Source: Mycobacterium sp. PSTR-4-N
GTDB lineage: Bacteria > Actinomycetota > Actinomycetes > Mycobacteriales > Mycobacteriaceae
Assembly (NCBI RefSeq): GCF_022348085.1
Contig: NZ_JAKRFN010000003.1
Coordinates: forward strand, 299,433 to 363,432
Direction of reading: 5' to 3'
DNA: 64,000 nt
Part shown: piece after piece, positions 8,321 to 16,948 of the stretch
Numbering within the stretch: position 1 is the first letter of the stretch
How the letters are laid out: each line of letters opens with the position of its first letter
Position numbers and translations under genes: made by a program
Notes under the pieces: generated by a model
Databases searched by the model: none
What the model was told of the DNA's origin: nothing
The model's input: the letters and a program-made list of their open reading frames with translations, nothing else

Positions 8321-9208
8321 ATGACCTTCAACGAGGGCATGCAGATCGATACCAGCACCACGTCGACCAGCGGGGGTGGGCGCGGCCCGGGCCGAGGCAT
8401 CGCCGTCGGCGGCGGCCTGGGCGGGCTCCTGATCGTCGTCGTGGCGCTGTTCCTCGGGGTCGATCCCAGTTCGGTGATCCCGCAGCAGCAGGGCGGTGCA
8501 CAGACCGCCGAGACGCCCGGCTTCGACACCAGCCAGTGCAAGACGGGCGCCGACGCCAACGCGATCGTCCAGTGCCGGGTGATCGCGACCGGCAACTCCG
8601 TCGATGGCGTCTGGGCCCAGCTGATGCCGGGCTACACCCGTCCGAAGGTGCGGCTGTTCACCGGCGGGGTCGACACCGGGTGCGGGCAGGCGAGCAGCGA
8701 CATGGGGCCGTTCTACTGCCCGGTCGACCAGACGGCGTTTTTCGACACCGACTTCTTCGACGTCCTGACGACCCAATTCGGTTCCAGTGGAGGGCCGCTG
8801 GCGCAGGAGTACGTTGTCGCCCATGAGTTCGGCCACCACGTGCAGAACCTGGAAGGGGTCTTGGGTCGGGCCCAGCAGGACCCGCAGGGCGCCAGCGGCG
8901 CCGGCGTGCGCACCGAGCTGCAGGCCGACTGCTACGCCGGGGCCTGGGCTCACTACGCCGCCATCACGAAACAGGAGAGCACCGGCGTGCCGTTTCTGGA
9001 ACCGCTGAGCGACAAGGACATCGCCGACGCGCTGTCGGCCGCGGCGTCGGTCGGTGACGATCGAATCCAGCGCTCGGCGACGGGCCGGGTCAATCCGGAG
9101 TCGTGGACCCACGGGTCCTCCGAGCAGCGGCAGAAGTGGTTCACCACCGGCTACCAGACCGGCGAGCCCGCCCAGTGCGACACCTTCGCGGCCCGCGACC
9201 TTGGCTAG
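8321..9208 (+). CDS. Membrane-anchored neutral zinc metallopeptidase (YpfJ family)
   Basis: 295 aa. A single N-terminal membrane segment (about residues 28-46, GIAVGGGLGGLLIVVVALFL) is followed by a secreted domain of the YpfJ/putative neutral zinc metallopeptidase family. The zinc motif is HEFGH (His168, Glu169, His172) in EYVVAHEFGHHVQNLEG, with the third ligand likely in ELQADCYAGAW. Four cysteines (SQCKTG, VQCRV, TGCGQ, YCPVD) suggest disulfides outside the cytosol. It resembles Rv2575 of M. tuberculosis in type and place. The ribosome binding site is AGGTGG just before the ATG. The stop overlaps the likely start of the DUF885 gene. Substrate unknown. Confidence 0.88.
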   Translation: MTFNEGMQIDTSTTSTSGGGRGPGRGIAVGGGLGGLLIVVVALFLGVDPSSVIPQQQGGAQTAETPGFDTSQCKTGADANAIVQCRVIATGNSVDGVWAQLMPGYTRPKVRLFTGGVDTGCGQASSDMGPFYCPVDQTAFFDTDFFDVLTTQFGSSGGPLAQEYVVAHEFGHHVQNLEGVLGRAQQDPQGASGAGVRTELQADCYAGAWAHYAAITKQESTGVPFLEPLSDKDIADALSAAASVGDDRIQRSATGRVNPESWTHGSSEQRQKWFTTGYQTGEPAQCDTFAARDLG

Positions 9209-10832
9209 GGCAGCCACGGCCGTCGACGCCGTCGCCGAACGCTACCTCGACACCTGGGCGCAGCTGGACCCGTGCGGTGCGACGGAGGCGGGCATCGCCG
9301 GGTTCGACGATCAACTCACCGACTACTCCCCTGCGGGCTGCGCGGCCCGCGCCGATGCCGCGCGCACAGCTCTGCGGGAGCTCGATGCGACCGACCCCGC
9401 CGACGACGCCGACGTGGTGACCGCCGCCGCACTGACCGAACGCCTCACCGTGCTACTCGACCTGCACGACGCCGGTCTCGATGTCGGCGAGCTCAACGTG
9501 ATCGCCTCGCCGCTGCAGACGATGCGCGATGTGTTCGACCTGATGCCGACCGACACCGCCGAGGATTGGGCCACCATCGGCCGGCGCCTGGCGCGTGTGC
9601 CCGAGCGGGTGTCCGGATACGCCGAAGCGCTGCGCGCAGCAGTGGCGGCCGGCCGCGCTCCCGCTGCCCGGCAGGTCCGCCGGGGCATCGCCCAGGCCGG
9701 TCAGATCCAGCACCTGTATCTGGACATGGTCGCCGACGCCGTACCCCACGATCTGACGCTGCACGCCGAACTGCGCCGGTGCGCCGAGGACGCCGCCAAC
9801 GCGTACGCCGCGCTGGTCGGGGTGTTCCGCGACGAGATCGGCCCCCGCGCCCGCGAGGTCGACGCGTGCGGACGCGACGACTACGCGGTGCTGTCCCGCT
9901 CCTTCCTCGGCGCCTCGGTGGATCTCGACGAGGCCTACGCGTGGGGCCTGGACCAGTTGAACGAGATTGTCGCCGAGCAGGATTCGATCGCCCACCGGCT
10001 GTATCCGGGAGCGAGCGCGACCGAGGCGCTGCGCCGGCTCGACGGCGAGGAGCGCTACCTTGTGCACGGCACCGAGGCGCTTGCGCAGTGGATGCAGGAT
10101 CTGTCCGACAAAGCCGTCGACGCGCTGGCCGACACGCACTTCGACATCGCGCCGCCGCTGCGCCGGCTGGAGTGCCGAATCGCGCCGACGAACACCGGCG
10201 GCATCTACTACACCGGACCGTCGGAGGACCTGACGCGACCGGGGCGGATGTGGTGGTCGGTGCCCGCCGGCGTGCACACGTTCCACACCTGGCAGGAGAT
10301 GACCACCGTCTTCCACGAGGGCGTACCGGGGCATCACCTTCAGATCGGGCGCGCCGTCGTGCTGGCCGATCAGCTCAACCGGTGGCGCCGGCTCGGCTGC
10401 TGGGTGTCCGGGCACGGCGAGGGCTGGGCGCTGTACGCCGAACGGCTGATGGCCGAGCTGGGCTGGCTCGACGATGCCGGCAACCGGATGGGCATGCTCG
10501 ACGCACAGCGCTTCCGCGCCGCGCGGGTGGTGATCGACATCGGCGTGCACTGCGGATTACCCGCGCCCGACGGCGGCACGTGGGACGCGGCGCGGGCCTG
10601 GACGTTCCTGCAATCGCACAGCGCGATGGCCGAGGAAAACCTGCGCTTCGAACTGGACCGCTACCTGGGCTGGCCGGGACAGGCGCCGTCGTACGCCATC
10701 GGTCAGCGGATCTGGCAGGAGCTGCGCGACACGGTCACGGGAAATGGCTTGTCGCTCAGGGAGTTCCACCGGCAGGCGTTGGATCTGGGCGGGTTGCCGC
10801 TCGACGTCCTGCGGTCGGCTCTGCTCGCCTGA
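9201..10832 (+). CDS. DUF885 family metallopeptidase-like protein
   Basis: 543 aa. DUF885 proteins are predicted zinc metallopeptidases with an HExxxH motif, seen here as FHEGVPGHHLQ (His372, Glu373, His378, His379). GEGWALYAERLMAELGW follows, giving the likely third ligand, and the C-terminal FHRQALDLGGLPLDVL closes the domain. No signal peptide is visible, so a cytosolic oligopeptidase role is likely. The frame is open far upstream, but the region before 9201 is the other gene in another frame. The only sensible start is TTG 9201, which overlaps the upstream metallopeptidase by 8 bases; no good ribosome binding site is evident, so coupling is likely. Confidence 0.8.
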   Translation: MARAATAVDAVAERYLDTWAQLDPCGATEAGIAGFDDQLTDYSPAGCAARADAARTALRELDATDPADDADVVTAAALTERLTVLLDLHDAGLDVGELNVIASPLQTMRDVFDLMPTDTAEDWATIGRRLARVPERVSGYAEALRAAVAAGRAPAARQVRRGIAQAGQIQHLYLDMVADAVPHDLTLHAELRRCAEDAANAYAALVGVFRDEIGPRAREVDACGRDDYAVLSRSFLGASVDLDEAYAWGLDQLNEIVAEQDSIAHRLYPGASATEALRRLDGEERYLVHGTEALAQWMQDLSDKAVDALADTHFDIAPPLRRLECRIAPTNTGGIYYTGPSEDLTRPGRMWWSVPAGVHTFHTWQEMTTVFHEGVPGHHLQIGRAVVLADQLNRWRRLGCWVSGHGEGWALYAERLMAELGWLDDAGNRMGMLDAQRFRAARVVIDIGVHCGLPAPDGGTWDAARAWTFLQSHSAMAEENLRFELDRYLGWPGQAPSYAIGQRIWQELRDTVTGNGLSLREFHRQALDLGGLPLDVLRSALLA

Positions 10833-10837
10833 GAGCA

Positions 10838-11857
10838 TCAGAACAACGCCGGCTGCACCGGGGGCGCCGGGGCGGGTGCAGGTCGGCGCGCACCGGCCTC
10901 CCGGAACGAGCGACCCGGCGCCAGACCGTGATTGGCGATCAGCGGGGCGGCACGCTGGGCGAGCATCGCCCGGTAGTCGGCCGGCAGGTAGGCACCGCGC
11001 CGGTAGAGCTGCCGGTACTCCCCCACCAGATCTGGGTAGCTCGCCGCCAGCCAGTCCATGAACCAGCCACGGGTGCTGCCGCGCAGATGCAGACCGAAGA
11101 CCGTGACACTGGTCGCACCCGCCGCGGCGATCCGGCCCAGCAGGTCGTCGAGGTGGGCAACCGAATCGGTGAGCCGTGGCAGCACTGGGGCCACCATCAC
11201 GTGGCAGGGCAGCCCTGCCTCCCGGATCGCCGAGATCAGCCCCAGCCGGGCCTGCGGTGTCGGCGTACCCGGCTCGATCCGGCTGTGCAACAACGGATCG
11301 CCGACGGCGAGTGACACCGCGACACTGACCTCGACCCGCCGTACCGCGTCGGTGAGCAGCGGCAGATCCCGGCGCAGCAATGTGCCCTTGGTGAGGATGG
11401 AGAACGGGGTACCCGACTCGGTGAGCGCGCCGATGATGCCCGGCATCAACGCATACCGCCCCTCGGCCCGCTGGTAGGGGTCGGTGTTGGTGCCCAGTGC
11501 GACGGTCTCGCCGGTCCATGACGGGCGATGGAGCTCGCGTCGCAGCACGTCGGCCACGTTGGTCTTCACGACGACCTGGGTGTCGAAGTCCTGGCCGCTG
11601 TCGAAGTCCAGGTACTCGTGCGTCGGGCGGGCGAAACAGTACCGGCAGGCATGGGAGCAGCCGCGGTAACCGTTGACGGTGTACTGGAATGGCAGCATCG
11701 ACGCCGAGGGCACCTTGTTCAACGCCGATTTGCACAGCACCTCGTGAAACGTGATGCCCTGAAACTCCGGCGTGCGCACGCTGCGGATCAGGCCGAGCCG
11801 CTGCAGACCGGGTAGCGCTCCGTCGTCGACATCGACCCCCTGACCGGACCACCGCAT
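10838..11857 (-). CDS. Radical SAM protein, SplB-like (Rv2578c family)
   Basis: 339 aa. The CX3CX2C cluster motif is in GYRGCSHACRYCFAR and would bind the [4Fe-4S] cluster that cleaves S-adenosylmethionine. TVALGTNTDPYQRAEGRY, ILTKGTLLRRD and MVAPVLPRLTDS are typical of the Rv2578c/spore photoproduct lyase-like (SplB) branch. Members are often called DNA repair photolyase-like, but the reaction is not settled. ATG 11857 was chosen because the longer frame runs into the LexA box. A mycobacterial LexA box at 11866-11881 lies 8 bases upstream, so the gene should be SOS-induced. The Pro/Ala-rich tail (about the last 25 residues) looks disordered. Confidence 0.87.
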   Translation of the reverse strand: MRWSGQGVDVDDGALPGLQRLGLIRSVRTPEFQGITFHEVLCKSALNKVPSASMLPFQYTVNGYRGCSHACRYCFARPTHEYLDFDSGQDFDTQVVVKTNVADVLRRELHRPSWTGETVALGTNTDPYQRAEGRYALMPGIIGALTESGTPFSILTKGTLLRRDLPLLTDAVRRVEVSVAVSLAVGDPLLHSRIEPGTPTPQARLGLISAIREAGLPCHVMVAPVLPRLTDSVAHLDDLLGRIAAAGATSVTVFGLHLRGSTRGWFMDWLAASYPDLVGEYRQLYRRGAYLPADYRAMLAQRAAPLIANHGLAPGRSFREAGARRPAPAPAPPVQPALF

Positions 11858-11865
11858 GCCACCAT

Positions 11866-11881
11866 GCGAACACACGTTCGA
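11866..11881. promoter_or_regulatory. LexA (SOS) box between radical SAM gene and helD
   Basis: GCGAAC-ACAC-GTTCGA matches the mycobacterial SOS consensus TCGAAC-N4-GTTCGA at 11 of 12 fixed positions. It ends 8 bases before the radical SAM ATG (11857, minus strand) and lies 32 bases before the helD ATG (11914, plus strand), so LexA could control either or both. From memory, Rv2578c of M. tuberculosis is listed among LexA-regulated genes, which supports the call. Confidence 0.8.
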
Positions 11882-11913
11882 AACCGTGTCAAGCAAGTAG
11901 CGTGGCAGGCACC

Positions 11914-14160
11914 ATGTCGACTGACACCCACGACACCGAACTCGCCGCCGAACAGCGCTATGTCGCCACGCTCTACGACCGCCTCGACGCCGAGCGCACG
12001 CGCGTGCGGGACCGCTACCGCGACGCGTTGCGCGGCACCGGCGGCACGCTCGTGGAACGCGACGCCGAGGTGCGCGCGCTGGCCCGGCAGATGGCCCGGC
12101 TCAACGTCGCCGACAGCGGCCTGTGCTTCGGGCGGCTCGACAGCATCGACGGCGAGACGGTCTACGTGGGGCGCATCGGCATCCTCGACGAATCCGACGA
12201 TTTCGCCTCGCTGCTCGTCGACTGGCGGGCGCCGGCCGCCCGCGCCTTCTACGTCGCCACCGGCGCGTCGCCGGAGAACATGCGCCGCCGGCGCCAGTTC
12301 CACACGATGGGCCGCCGCGTGCTGGATTTCACCGATGAGATCCTCGGCCGCCCCGACGCAGGAGAGGACCTCGGCTCCCGGGGCACGGGCGACGCGGCGT
12401 TGCTCGCTGCGGTCAACGCACCGCGCGGGGACGGCATGCGCGACATCGTGGCCACCATCCAGGCCGAACAGGACGAGATCATCCGCCTCGACCATGCCGG
12501 GGTGCTGGTCATCGAAGGCGGGCCGGGCACCGGCAAGACCGTCGTCGCGCTGCACCGGGTGGCCTATCTGCTCTATACCCAACGCAAGCGCATGGAGAGC
12601 CACGGCGTCCTCGTCGTCGGGCCCAACGCGGCGTTCCTGGATCACGTCGGCCGCGTGCTGCCCTCGCTGGGCGAGACCAACGTCGTGTTCATGACCACCG
12701 GTGACCTGTACCCGGGTCTGCAGGTCGCCTCCCGGGACACCCCGGAGGTCACCCGCGTGAAGGGCTCGCTGGAGATGCTCACGGTGCTCGCAGCGGCCGT
12801 CGCCGACCGGCAGCGCGTTCCGGCCGAACCGATTCCGATCGATCTGGCCGATGTGTCCGTGCGCATCGATCCCGACATCGCGCAGTGGGCCGTCGACGAG
12901 GCCCGCGCCAGCGGCAAGACGCACAACGATGCCCGCACGGTGTTCGCCGACGTGCTGACCTGGGCGCTGACCGAACGCGCGATCGCCAAGATCGGCAGAG
13001 GCTGGCTGACCCGCGAGGACCGCAACGCCTGGGAGCACCTGCGCTCGGAACTGGTCGACGAACTCGACGAACACCCCGGTTTCGCAGCGGCCCTGAACGA
13101 GCTGTGGCCCATGCTGACGCCGGAAACGCTTCTGGCCGAACTGTATTCATCTCCCGAGCGGCTACGCGCTGCCGGGGCCGATCCGATCCTGCTCCGCACC
13201 GACGGGCACGCGTGGACGGTGTCCGACGTGCCGCTGCTCGACGAACTGGTCGACCTGCTGGGCCGCGACAAGAAGGCCGAGGCGGCCGCCGAGAAGGACC
13301 GTCGCGAGGAAGCCGCCTACGCGGCCGGGGTGCTGGACCTGATGATCGGCCGCGAAGACCTGATGGACGACGAGGACCAGCTGCTGGCCTCCGACGTGAT
13401 CGCCGCCGAGGAGCTCGCCGAGCGCTTCGAAGAACGTGACACCCGCGAGCTCGCCGAACGTGCTGCCGCAGACCGGGACTGGACGTACGGGCACGTCGTC
13501 GTCGACGAGGCCCAGGAACTGTCGGCGATGGAGTGGCGGGTCCTGATGCGGCGGTGTCCGCGCCGGTCGTTCACGATCGTCGGCGATCTGGCCCAGCGCC
13601 GCTCCGCCGCCGGGGTGACCTCGTGGCAGGCGACGCTCGAGCCGTACGTCGACCGCCGGTGGCTGTACCGGCCGCTGCTGACCAACTACCGCACGCCCAG
13701 CGAGATCATGGCGATCGCTGCCGCGGTGCTGGCCGAGTTCGCCCCCGACGTGACACCGCCCGAATCGGTGCGGTCGTGCGGTGTCGCGCCGTGGTCGCGC
13801 CGCGTCACCGACGACGACCTGGCCGGTGCCGTGGGTGAATTCGTGGCGGGCGAGCAGAAGTTGGAAGGCACCAGCGTGGTGATCGGACCTCCGGGCACTC
13901 CGGGAGCGGTCACGCCGGCGGACACCAAGGGCCTGGAGTACGACGCGGTGCTCGTGGTCTCACCGGAAACGATCATGGCCGACGGCCCGCGCGGGGCCGC
14001 CGACCTGTACGTGGCACTCACCCGGGCCACCCAGCGGCTCGGTGTGCTGCACACCGGGCCGCTGCCCGAACCGCTGCGCGGACTGACCGAGCAGCGGACG
14101 GGTCAACTCACCACTGGGCGCCCTGGCACAGCGGGCTGTACGGATGGTCACCCTGAATGA
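11914..14160 (+). CDS. helD: HelD-type superfamily 1 helicase-like RNA polymerase recycling factor
   Basis: 748 aa UvrD/Rep-related ATPase of the HelD type. The N-terminus starts with a charged helical hairpin (AAEQRYVATLYDRLDAERTRVRDRYRDAL), the arm HelD inserts into RNA polymerase. Walker A is GGPGTGKT at residues 202-209, Walker B VVVDEAQELSAMEW, motif III IVGDLAQRRSAAG, and the C-terminal motifs TKGLEYDAVLVV and YVALTRATQRL. Mycobacterial HelD is known to bind and clear stalled RNA polymerase. The ATG at 11914 is preferred over the GTG four codons earlier; neither has a strong ribosome binding site. The 3' end overlaps the convergent secreted-protein gene by 53 bases. A LexA box lies 32 bases upstream. 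Confidence 0.88.
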   Translation: MSTDTHDTELAAEQRYVATLYDRLDAERTRVRDRYRDALRGTGGTLVERDAEVRALARQMARLNVADSGLCFGRLDSIDGETVYVGRIGILDESDDFASLLVDWRAPAARAFYVATGASPENMRRRRQFHTMGRRVLDFTDEILGRPDAGEDLGSRGTGDAALLAAVNAPRGDGMRDIVATIQAEQDEIIRLDHAGVLVIEGGPGTGKTVVALHRVAYLLYTQRKRMESHGVLVVGPNAAFLDHVGRVLPSLGETNVVFMTTGDLYPGLQVASRDTPEVTRVKGSLEMLTVLAAAVADRQRVPAEPIPIDLADVSVRIDPDIAQWAVDEARASGKTHNDARTVFADVLTWALTERAIAKIGRGWLTREDRNAWEHLRSELVDELDEHPGFAAALNELWPMLTPETLLAELYSSPERLRAAGADPILLRTDGHAWTVSDVPLLDELVDLLGRDKKAEAAAEKDRREEAAYAAGVLDLMIGREDLMDDEDQLLASDVIAAEELAERFEERDTRELAERAAADRDWTYGHVVVDEAQELSAMEWRVLMRRCPRRSFTIVGDLAQRRSAAGVTSWQATLEPYVDRRWLYRPLLTNYRTPSEIMAIAAAVLAEFAPDVTPPESVRSCGVAPWSRRVTDDDLAGAVGEFVAGEQKLEGTSVVIGPPGTPGAVTPADTKGLEYDAVLVVSPETIMADGPRGAADLYVALTRATQRLGVLHTGPLPEPLRGLTEQRTGQLTTGRPGTAGCTDGHPE

Positions 14161-14533
14161 CGATCTGTCCGTCGACGGCGACCTCGCAGTGTGCGTTCGG
14201 CGCCGCCTGCCCGCCCTTGGTGGTGCTGCTCGCCCACACGTAGGCCCATTGCGGGTCGGCCAGCGTGGTCTCGAACGTCCACGGCTGCCCGGGGGCGATG
14301 GTGACGGTGTCGCGCTTCAGGTAGGCGTACGCATCGGCGTTGTAGGCCGACTTGTCCGCCGGCTGGTTCACCAGGTACGTCACGTCGAACTGATAGGGCC
14401 CGGCGACGCTCACCGTGTACTGGACCTTGTGAGCTTCCGGCTGGGCGCTCGCGACACCCGGAGTGAGGGCCACCGACGCGGCCGCGACCATCAGAGACAC
14501 CCCGAGCTTGGCTGTGGCTGTTCGCATGTCCAT
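14108..14533 (-). CDS. Small secreted protein of unknown function
   Basis: 141 aa with a signal peptide (about residues 1-30, hydrophobic LGVSLMVAAASVAL then GVASAQ, cleavage after ASA) and a mature domain of about 110 residues: KVQYTVSVAGPYQFDVTYLVNQP, YAYLKRDTVTIAPGQPWTFETTL, AYVWASS, AHCEVAVDGQIVIQG, PLCQGAQW. The pattern of beta strands resembles MmpS-like and other small exported mycobacterial proteins; two cysteines could form a disulfide. It may correspond to Rv2576c, which lies in the same neighbourhood of M. tuberculosis. Start choice among GTG 14536, ATG 14533 and ATG 14527 is uncertain. The 3' end overlaps helD by 53 bases. Confidence 0.72.
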   Translation of the reverse strand: MDMRTATAKLGVSLMVAAASVALTPGVASAQPEAHKVQYTVSVAGPYQFDVTYLVNQPADKSAYNADAYAYLKRDTVTIAPGQPWTFETTLADPQWAYVWASSTTKGGQAAPNAHCEVAVDGQIVIQGDHPYSPLCQGAQW

Positions 14534-14628
14534 CACATCGTCCGACGGTACTCAAACCGTTACCGGCAGGTGGGGTCTACTCACCGTGCCCGAGTGAACG
14601 GCAAACCAACTTCCGCGTCGGCCAACAG

Positions 14629-14682
14629 GTTAACCGGGCTGTCACACACAGACATTTGACAGAAACACAGGCGTTCTAACGT
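14629..14682 (+). promoter_or_regulatory. Candidate urt promoter with AC-N9-AC (GlnR-like) elements
   Basis: Upstream of urtA, GTTAAC (14629-14634) begins two AC-N9-AC pairs (AC at 14633/14644 and at 14648/14659), the spacing seen in actinobacterial GlnR boxes (GTnAC-N6-GnAAC). They run into TTGACA (14656-14661), a good -35, followed after 15 bases by TAACGT (14677-14682), which fits TANNNT as -10. Nitrogen control through GlnR would suit a urea transporter. The match is imperfect, so this is only a candidate. Confidence 0.35.
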
Positions 14683-14793
14683 CCCGATTCGACACCGACC
14701 CGTGTCGACAAATTCGCGCTCACCGGTCGTCACTCGTGGCGACACAGCACTTCGTGCCCAGGTGAACGCAGTCGACCCTCAGAAAGGCCCTCT

Positions 14794-16059
14794 ATGGAGC
14801 ATCCTCGGCGCCACCCGTCCCGGCGCACCGCGCTTGCCGCGGGAAGTATCGTCGCGGCGGCCGCCCTGCTGCTTGCAGGCTGTGGAAGCAAGGCCAGTGA
14901 GACCGATTCAGCAAATGCGGAGTCCTGCGTGGACACCTCCGGGCCGACCATCAAGGTCGGGTCGCTGAACTCCCTGTCGGGCACCATGGCGATCTCCGAG
15001 GTCACCGTCCGCGACTCCATCAAACTGGCCGTCGACGAGATCAACGCCGCCGGTGGAGTGATGGGCAAGCAGATCCAGCTCGTCGGTGAGGACGGCGCGT
15101 CCGAGCCCACGGTGTTCGCCGAGAAGGCCGAGAAGCTGATCAGCAGCGATTGCGTGGCCGCGGTGTTCGGCGGGTGGACCTCGTCGAGCCGCAAGGCAAT
15201 GCTGCCCGTGTTCGAGTCGAACAACTCGCTGCTCTACTACCCGGTGCAGTACGAAGGCCTGGAGGCGTCGCCGAACATCTTCTACACCGGAGCGACCACC
15301 AACCAGCAGATCGTGCCGGCGCTGGACTACCTCAAGGAGAAGGGCGTCAAGTCGCTCTACCTGGTGGGCAGCGACTACGTGTTCCCACAGACCGCCAACC
15401 GCATCATCAAGGCCTATGCGGGCGCCAACGGTATGGAGATCAAGGGCGAGGACTACACGCCGCTGGGGTCCACCGATTTCTCCACCATCGTCAACAAGGT
15501 CCGCACCGCAGATGCCGACGCCGTGTTCAACACGCTCAACGGCGATTCGAACGTCGCGTTCTTCCGCGAGTACAAGAACGTGGGCCTGACCCCGCAGCAG
15601 ATGCCGGTCGTATCGGTGTCGATCGCCGAGGAAGAGGTCGGCGGTATCGGCGTGCAGAACATCACCGGGCAGCTCACGGCCTGGGACTACTACCAGACCC
15701 TCGACACCCCGGTGAACCAGAAGTTCGTCGAGGCGTACAAGAAGGCCTACGGCGCGAACAAGCCGACCTCGGATCCGATGGAAGCCGCCTACACCTCGGT
15801 GTATCTGTGGAAGAACACCGTCGAGAAGGCGAAGTCGTTCGACACCAAAGCGATTCAGGACAACGCCGGCGGCGTCACGTTCGACGCTCCCGAAGGCCTG
15901 GTGACGATCGACGGCGAGAACCACCACATCACGAAGACCGCACGGATCGGTGAGATCCGGCCCGACGGGCTGATCTACACCGTGTGGCAGTCCCCCGGGC
16001 CGATCCAGCCCGACCCGTTCCTGAAGTCCTACCCGTGGGCCGCCGGCCTGTCCGGCTGA
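14794..16059 (+). CDS. urtA: Urea ABC transporter, substrate-binding lipoprotein
   Basis: 421 aa, the expected size of UrtA. The N-terminus has RRHPSRR followed by a hydrophobic stretch and the lipobox LLAGC (Cys30), so it is an exported lipoprotein held on the outer face of the membrane. Family features are [82 protein letters not shown] and NIFYTGA, characteristic of urea/short-chain amide binding proteins rather than Liv-type amino acid binders. AGAAAGG lies 6 bases before the ATG. It is the first gene of urtABCDE and is followed after 4 bases by urtB. Confidence 0.94.
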   Translation: MEHPRRHPSRRTALAAGSIVAAAALLLAGCGSKASETDSANAESCVDTSGPTIKVGSLNSLSGTMAISEVTVRDSIKLAVDEINAAGGVMGKQIQLVGEDGASEPTVFAEKAEKLISSDCVAAVFGGWTSSSRKAMLPVFESNNSLLYYPVQYEGLEASPNIFYTGATTNQQIVPALDYLKEKGVKSLYLVGSDYVFPQTANRIIKAYAGANGMEIKGEDYTPLGSTDFSTIVNKVRTADADAVFNTLNGDSNVAFFREYKNVGLTPQQMPVVSVSIAEEEVGGIGVQNITGQLTAWDYYQTLDTPVNQKFVEAYKKAYGANKPTSDPMEAAYTSVYLWKNTVEKAKSFDTKAIQDNAGGVTFDAPEGLVTIDGENHHITKTARIGEIRPDGLIYTVWQSPGPIQPDPFLKSYPWAAGLSG

Positions 16060-16063
16060 CCCC

Positions 16064-16948
16064 ATGGATGTCCTGATCGGGCAGCTGGCGACAGGATTGA
16101 GCCTCGGCTCGATCCTGTTGCTGGCCGCACTGGGCCTGTCGCTGACGTTCGGCCAGATGGGCGTCATCAACATGGCGCACGGTGAATTCATCATGGCCGG
16201 CTGCTACACCGCCTACGTCGTGCAGCAGGTGATCTCCAGTGCCGGTGCGTCGCTGGTCATCTCGCTGCTCATCGGCTTCCTGATCGGCGGCGCGATGGGC
16301 GTGGCACTCGAGGTGGGACTCATCCAGCGGATGTACGACCGGCCGCTGGACACCCTGCTGGTGACGTTCGGCGTCGGTCTGATCCTGCAGCAGGTGGCGC
16401 GCGATGTCTTCGGCGCCCCCGCGGTCAACGTGGTGGCCCCGGCGTGGCTCTCGGGCGGGGTGGAGATCCTGGGTGCCGTCGTGCCGAAGACGCGCATCTT
16501 CATCCTGGTGCTGGCCGTCGTGTGCGTCGCGGCACTGGCCACGGTGCTCAAGGTCAGCCCGATGGGCCGGCGCATCCGCGCCGTCGTACAGAACCGCGAC
16601 CTCGCCGAGACCAGCGGCATCTCCTCACGGCGCACCGACATCACCACGTTCTTCATCGGCTCGGGTCTGGCCTCCGTCGCCGGTGTGGCGCTGACGTTGA
16701 TCGGCTCCACGAGCCCCACGATCGGACAGAGCTACCTGATTGACGCGTTCCTCGTCGTGGTGGTCGGCGGACTCGGACAGATCAAGGGCACCGTGATCGC
16801 GGCCCTGGCGCTGGGCTTCCTCAACTCGTTCATCGAGTACAACACCACCGCGTCGCTGGCCAAGGTCGTCGTGTTCGTGATCATCGTGATCTTCCTGCAG
16901 GTGCGTCCGCAGGGCTTGTTCACCGTGCGGACAAGGAGTTTGGTGTGA
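16064..16948 (+). CDS. urtB: Urea ABC transporter, permease
   Basis: 294 aa integral membrane protein of the branched-chain amino acid/urea permease family (LivH-like), with about eight hydrophobic segments. Marks are LGLSLTFGQMGVINMAHGEF, MYDRPLDTLLVTFGVGLILQQVARDVFGAP, AVVQNRDLAETSGI (the EAA-type loop that meets the ATPases) and the C-terminal VVVGGLGQIKGTVIAALALGFLN. FGQMGVINMAHGE is characteristic of UrtB. The gene follows urtA by 4 bases and overlaps urtC by 4 (GTGA). It forms the pore with UrtC. Confidence 0.93.
   Translation: MDVLIGQLATGLSLGSILLLAALGLSLTFGQMGVINMAHGEFIMAGCYTAYVVQQVISSAGASLVISLLIGFLIGGAMGVALEVGLIQRMYDRPLDTLLVTFGVGLILQQVARDVFGAPAVNVVAPAWLSGGVEILGAVVPKTRIFILVLAVVCVAALATVLKVSPMGRRIRAVVQNRDLAETSGISSRRTDITTFFIGSGLASVAGVALTLIGSTSPTIGQSYLIDAFLVVVVGGLGQIKGTVIAALALGFLNSFIEYNTTASLAKVVVFVIIVIFLQVRPQGLFTVRTRSLV

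Noticed and set aside
9272..11314. Open frame of 680 codons on the plus strand
   Set aside because: It runs through the DUF885 gene in another frame and antisense to the radical SAM gene. Arg-rich composition without motifs.
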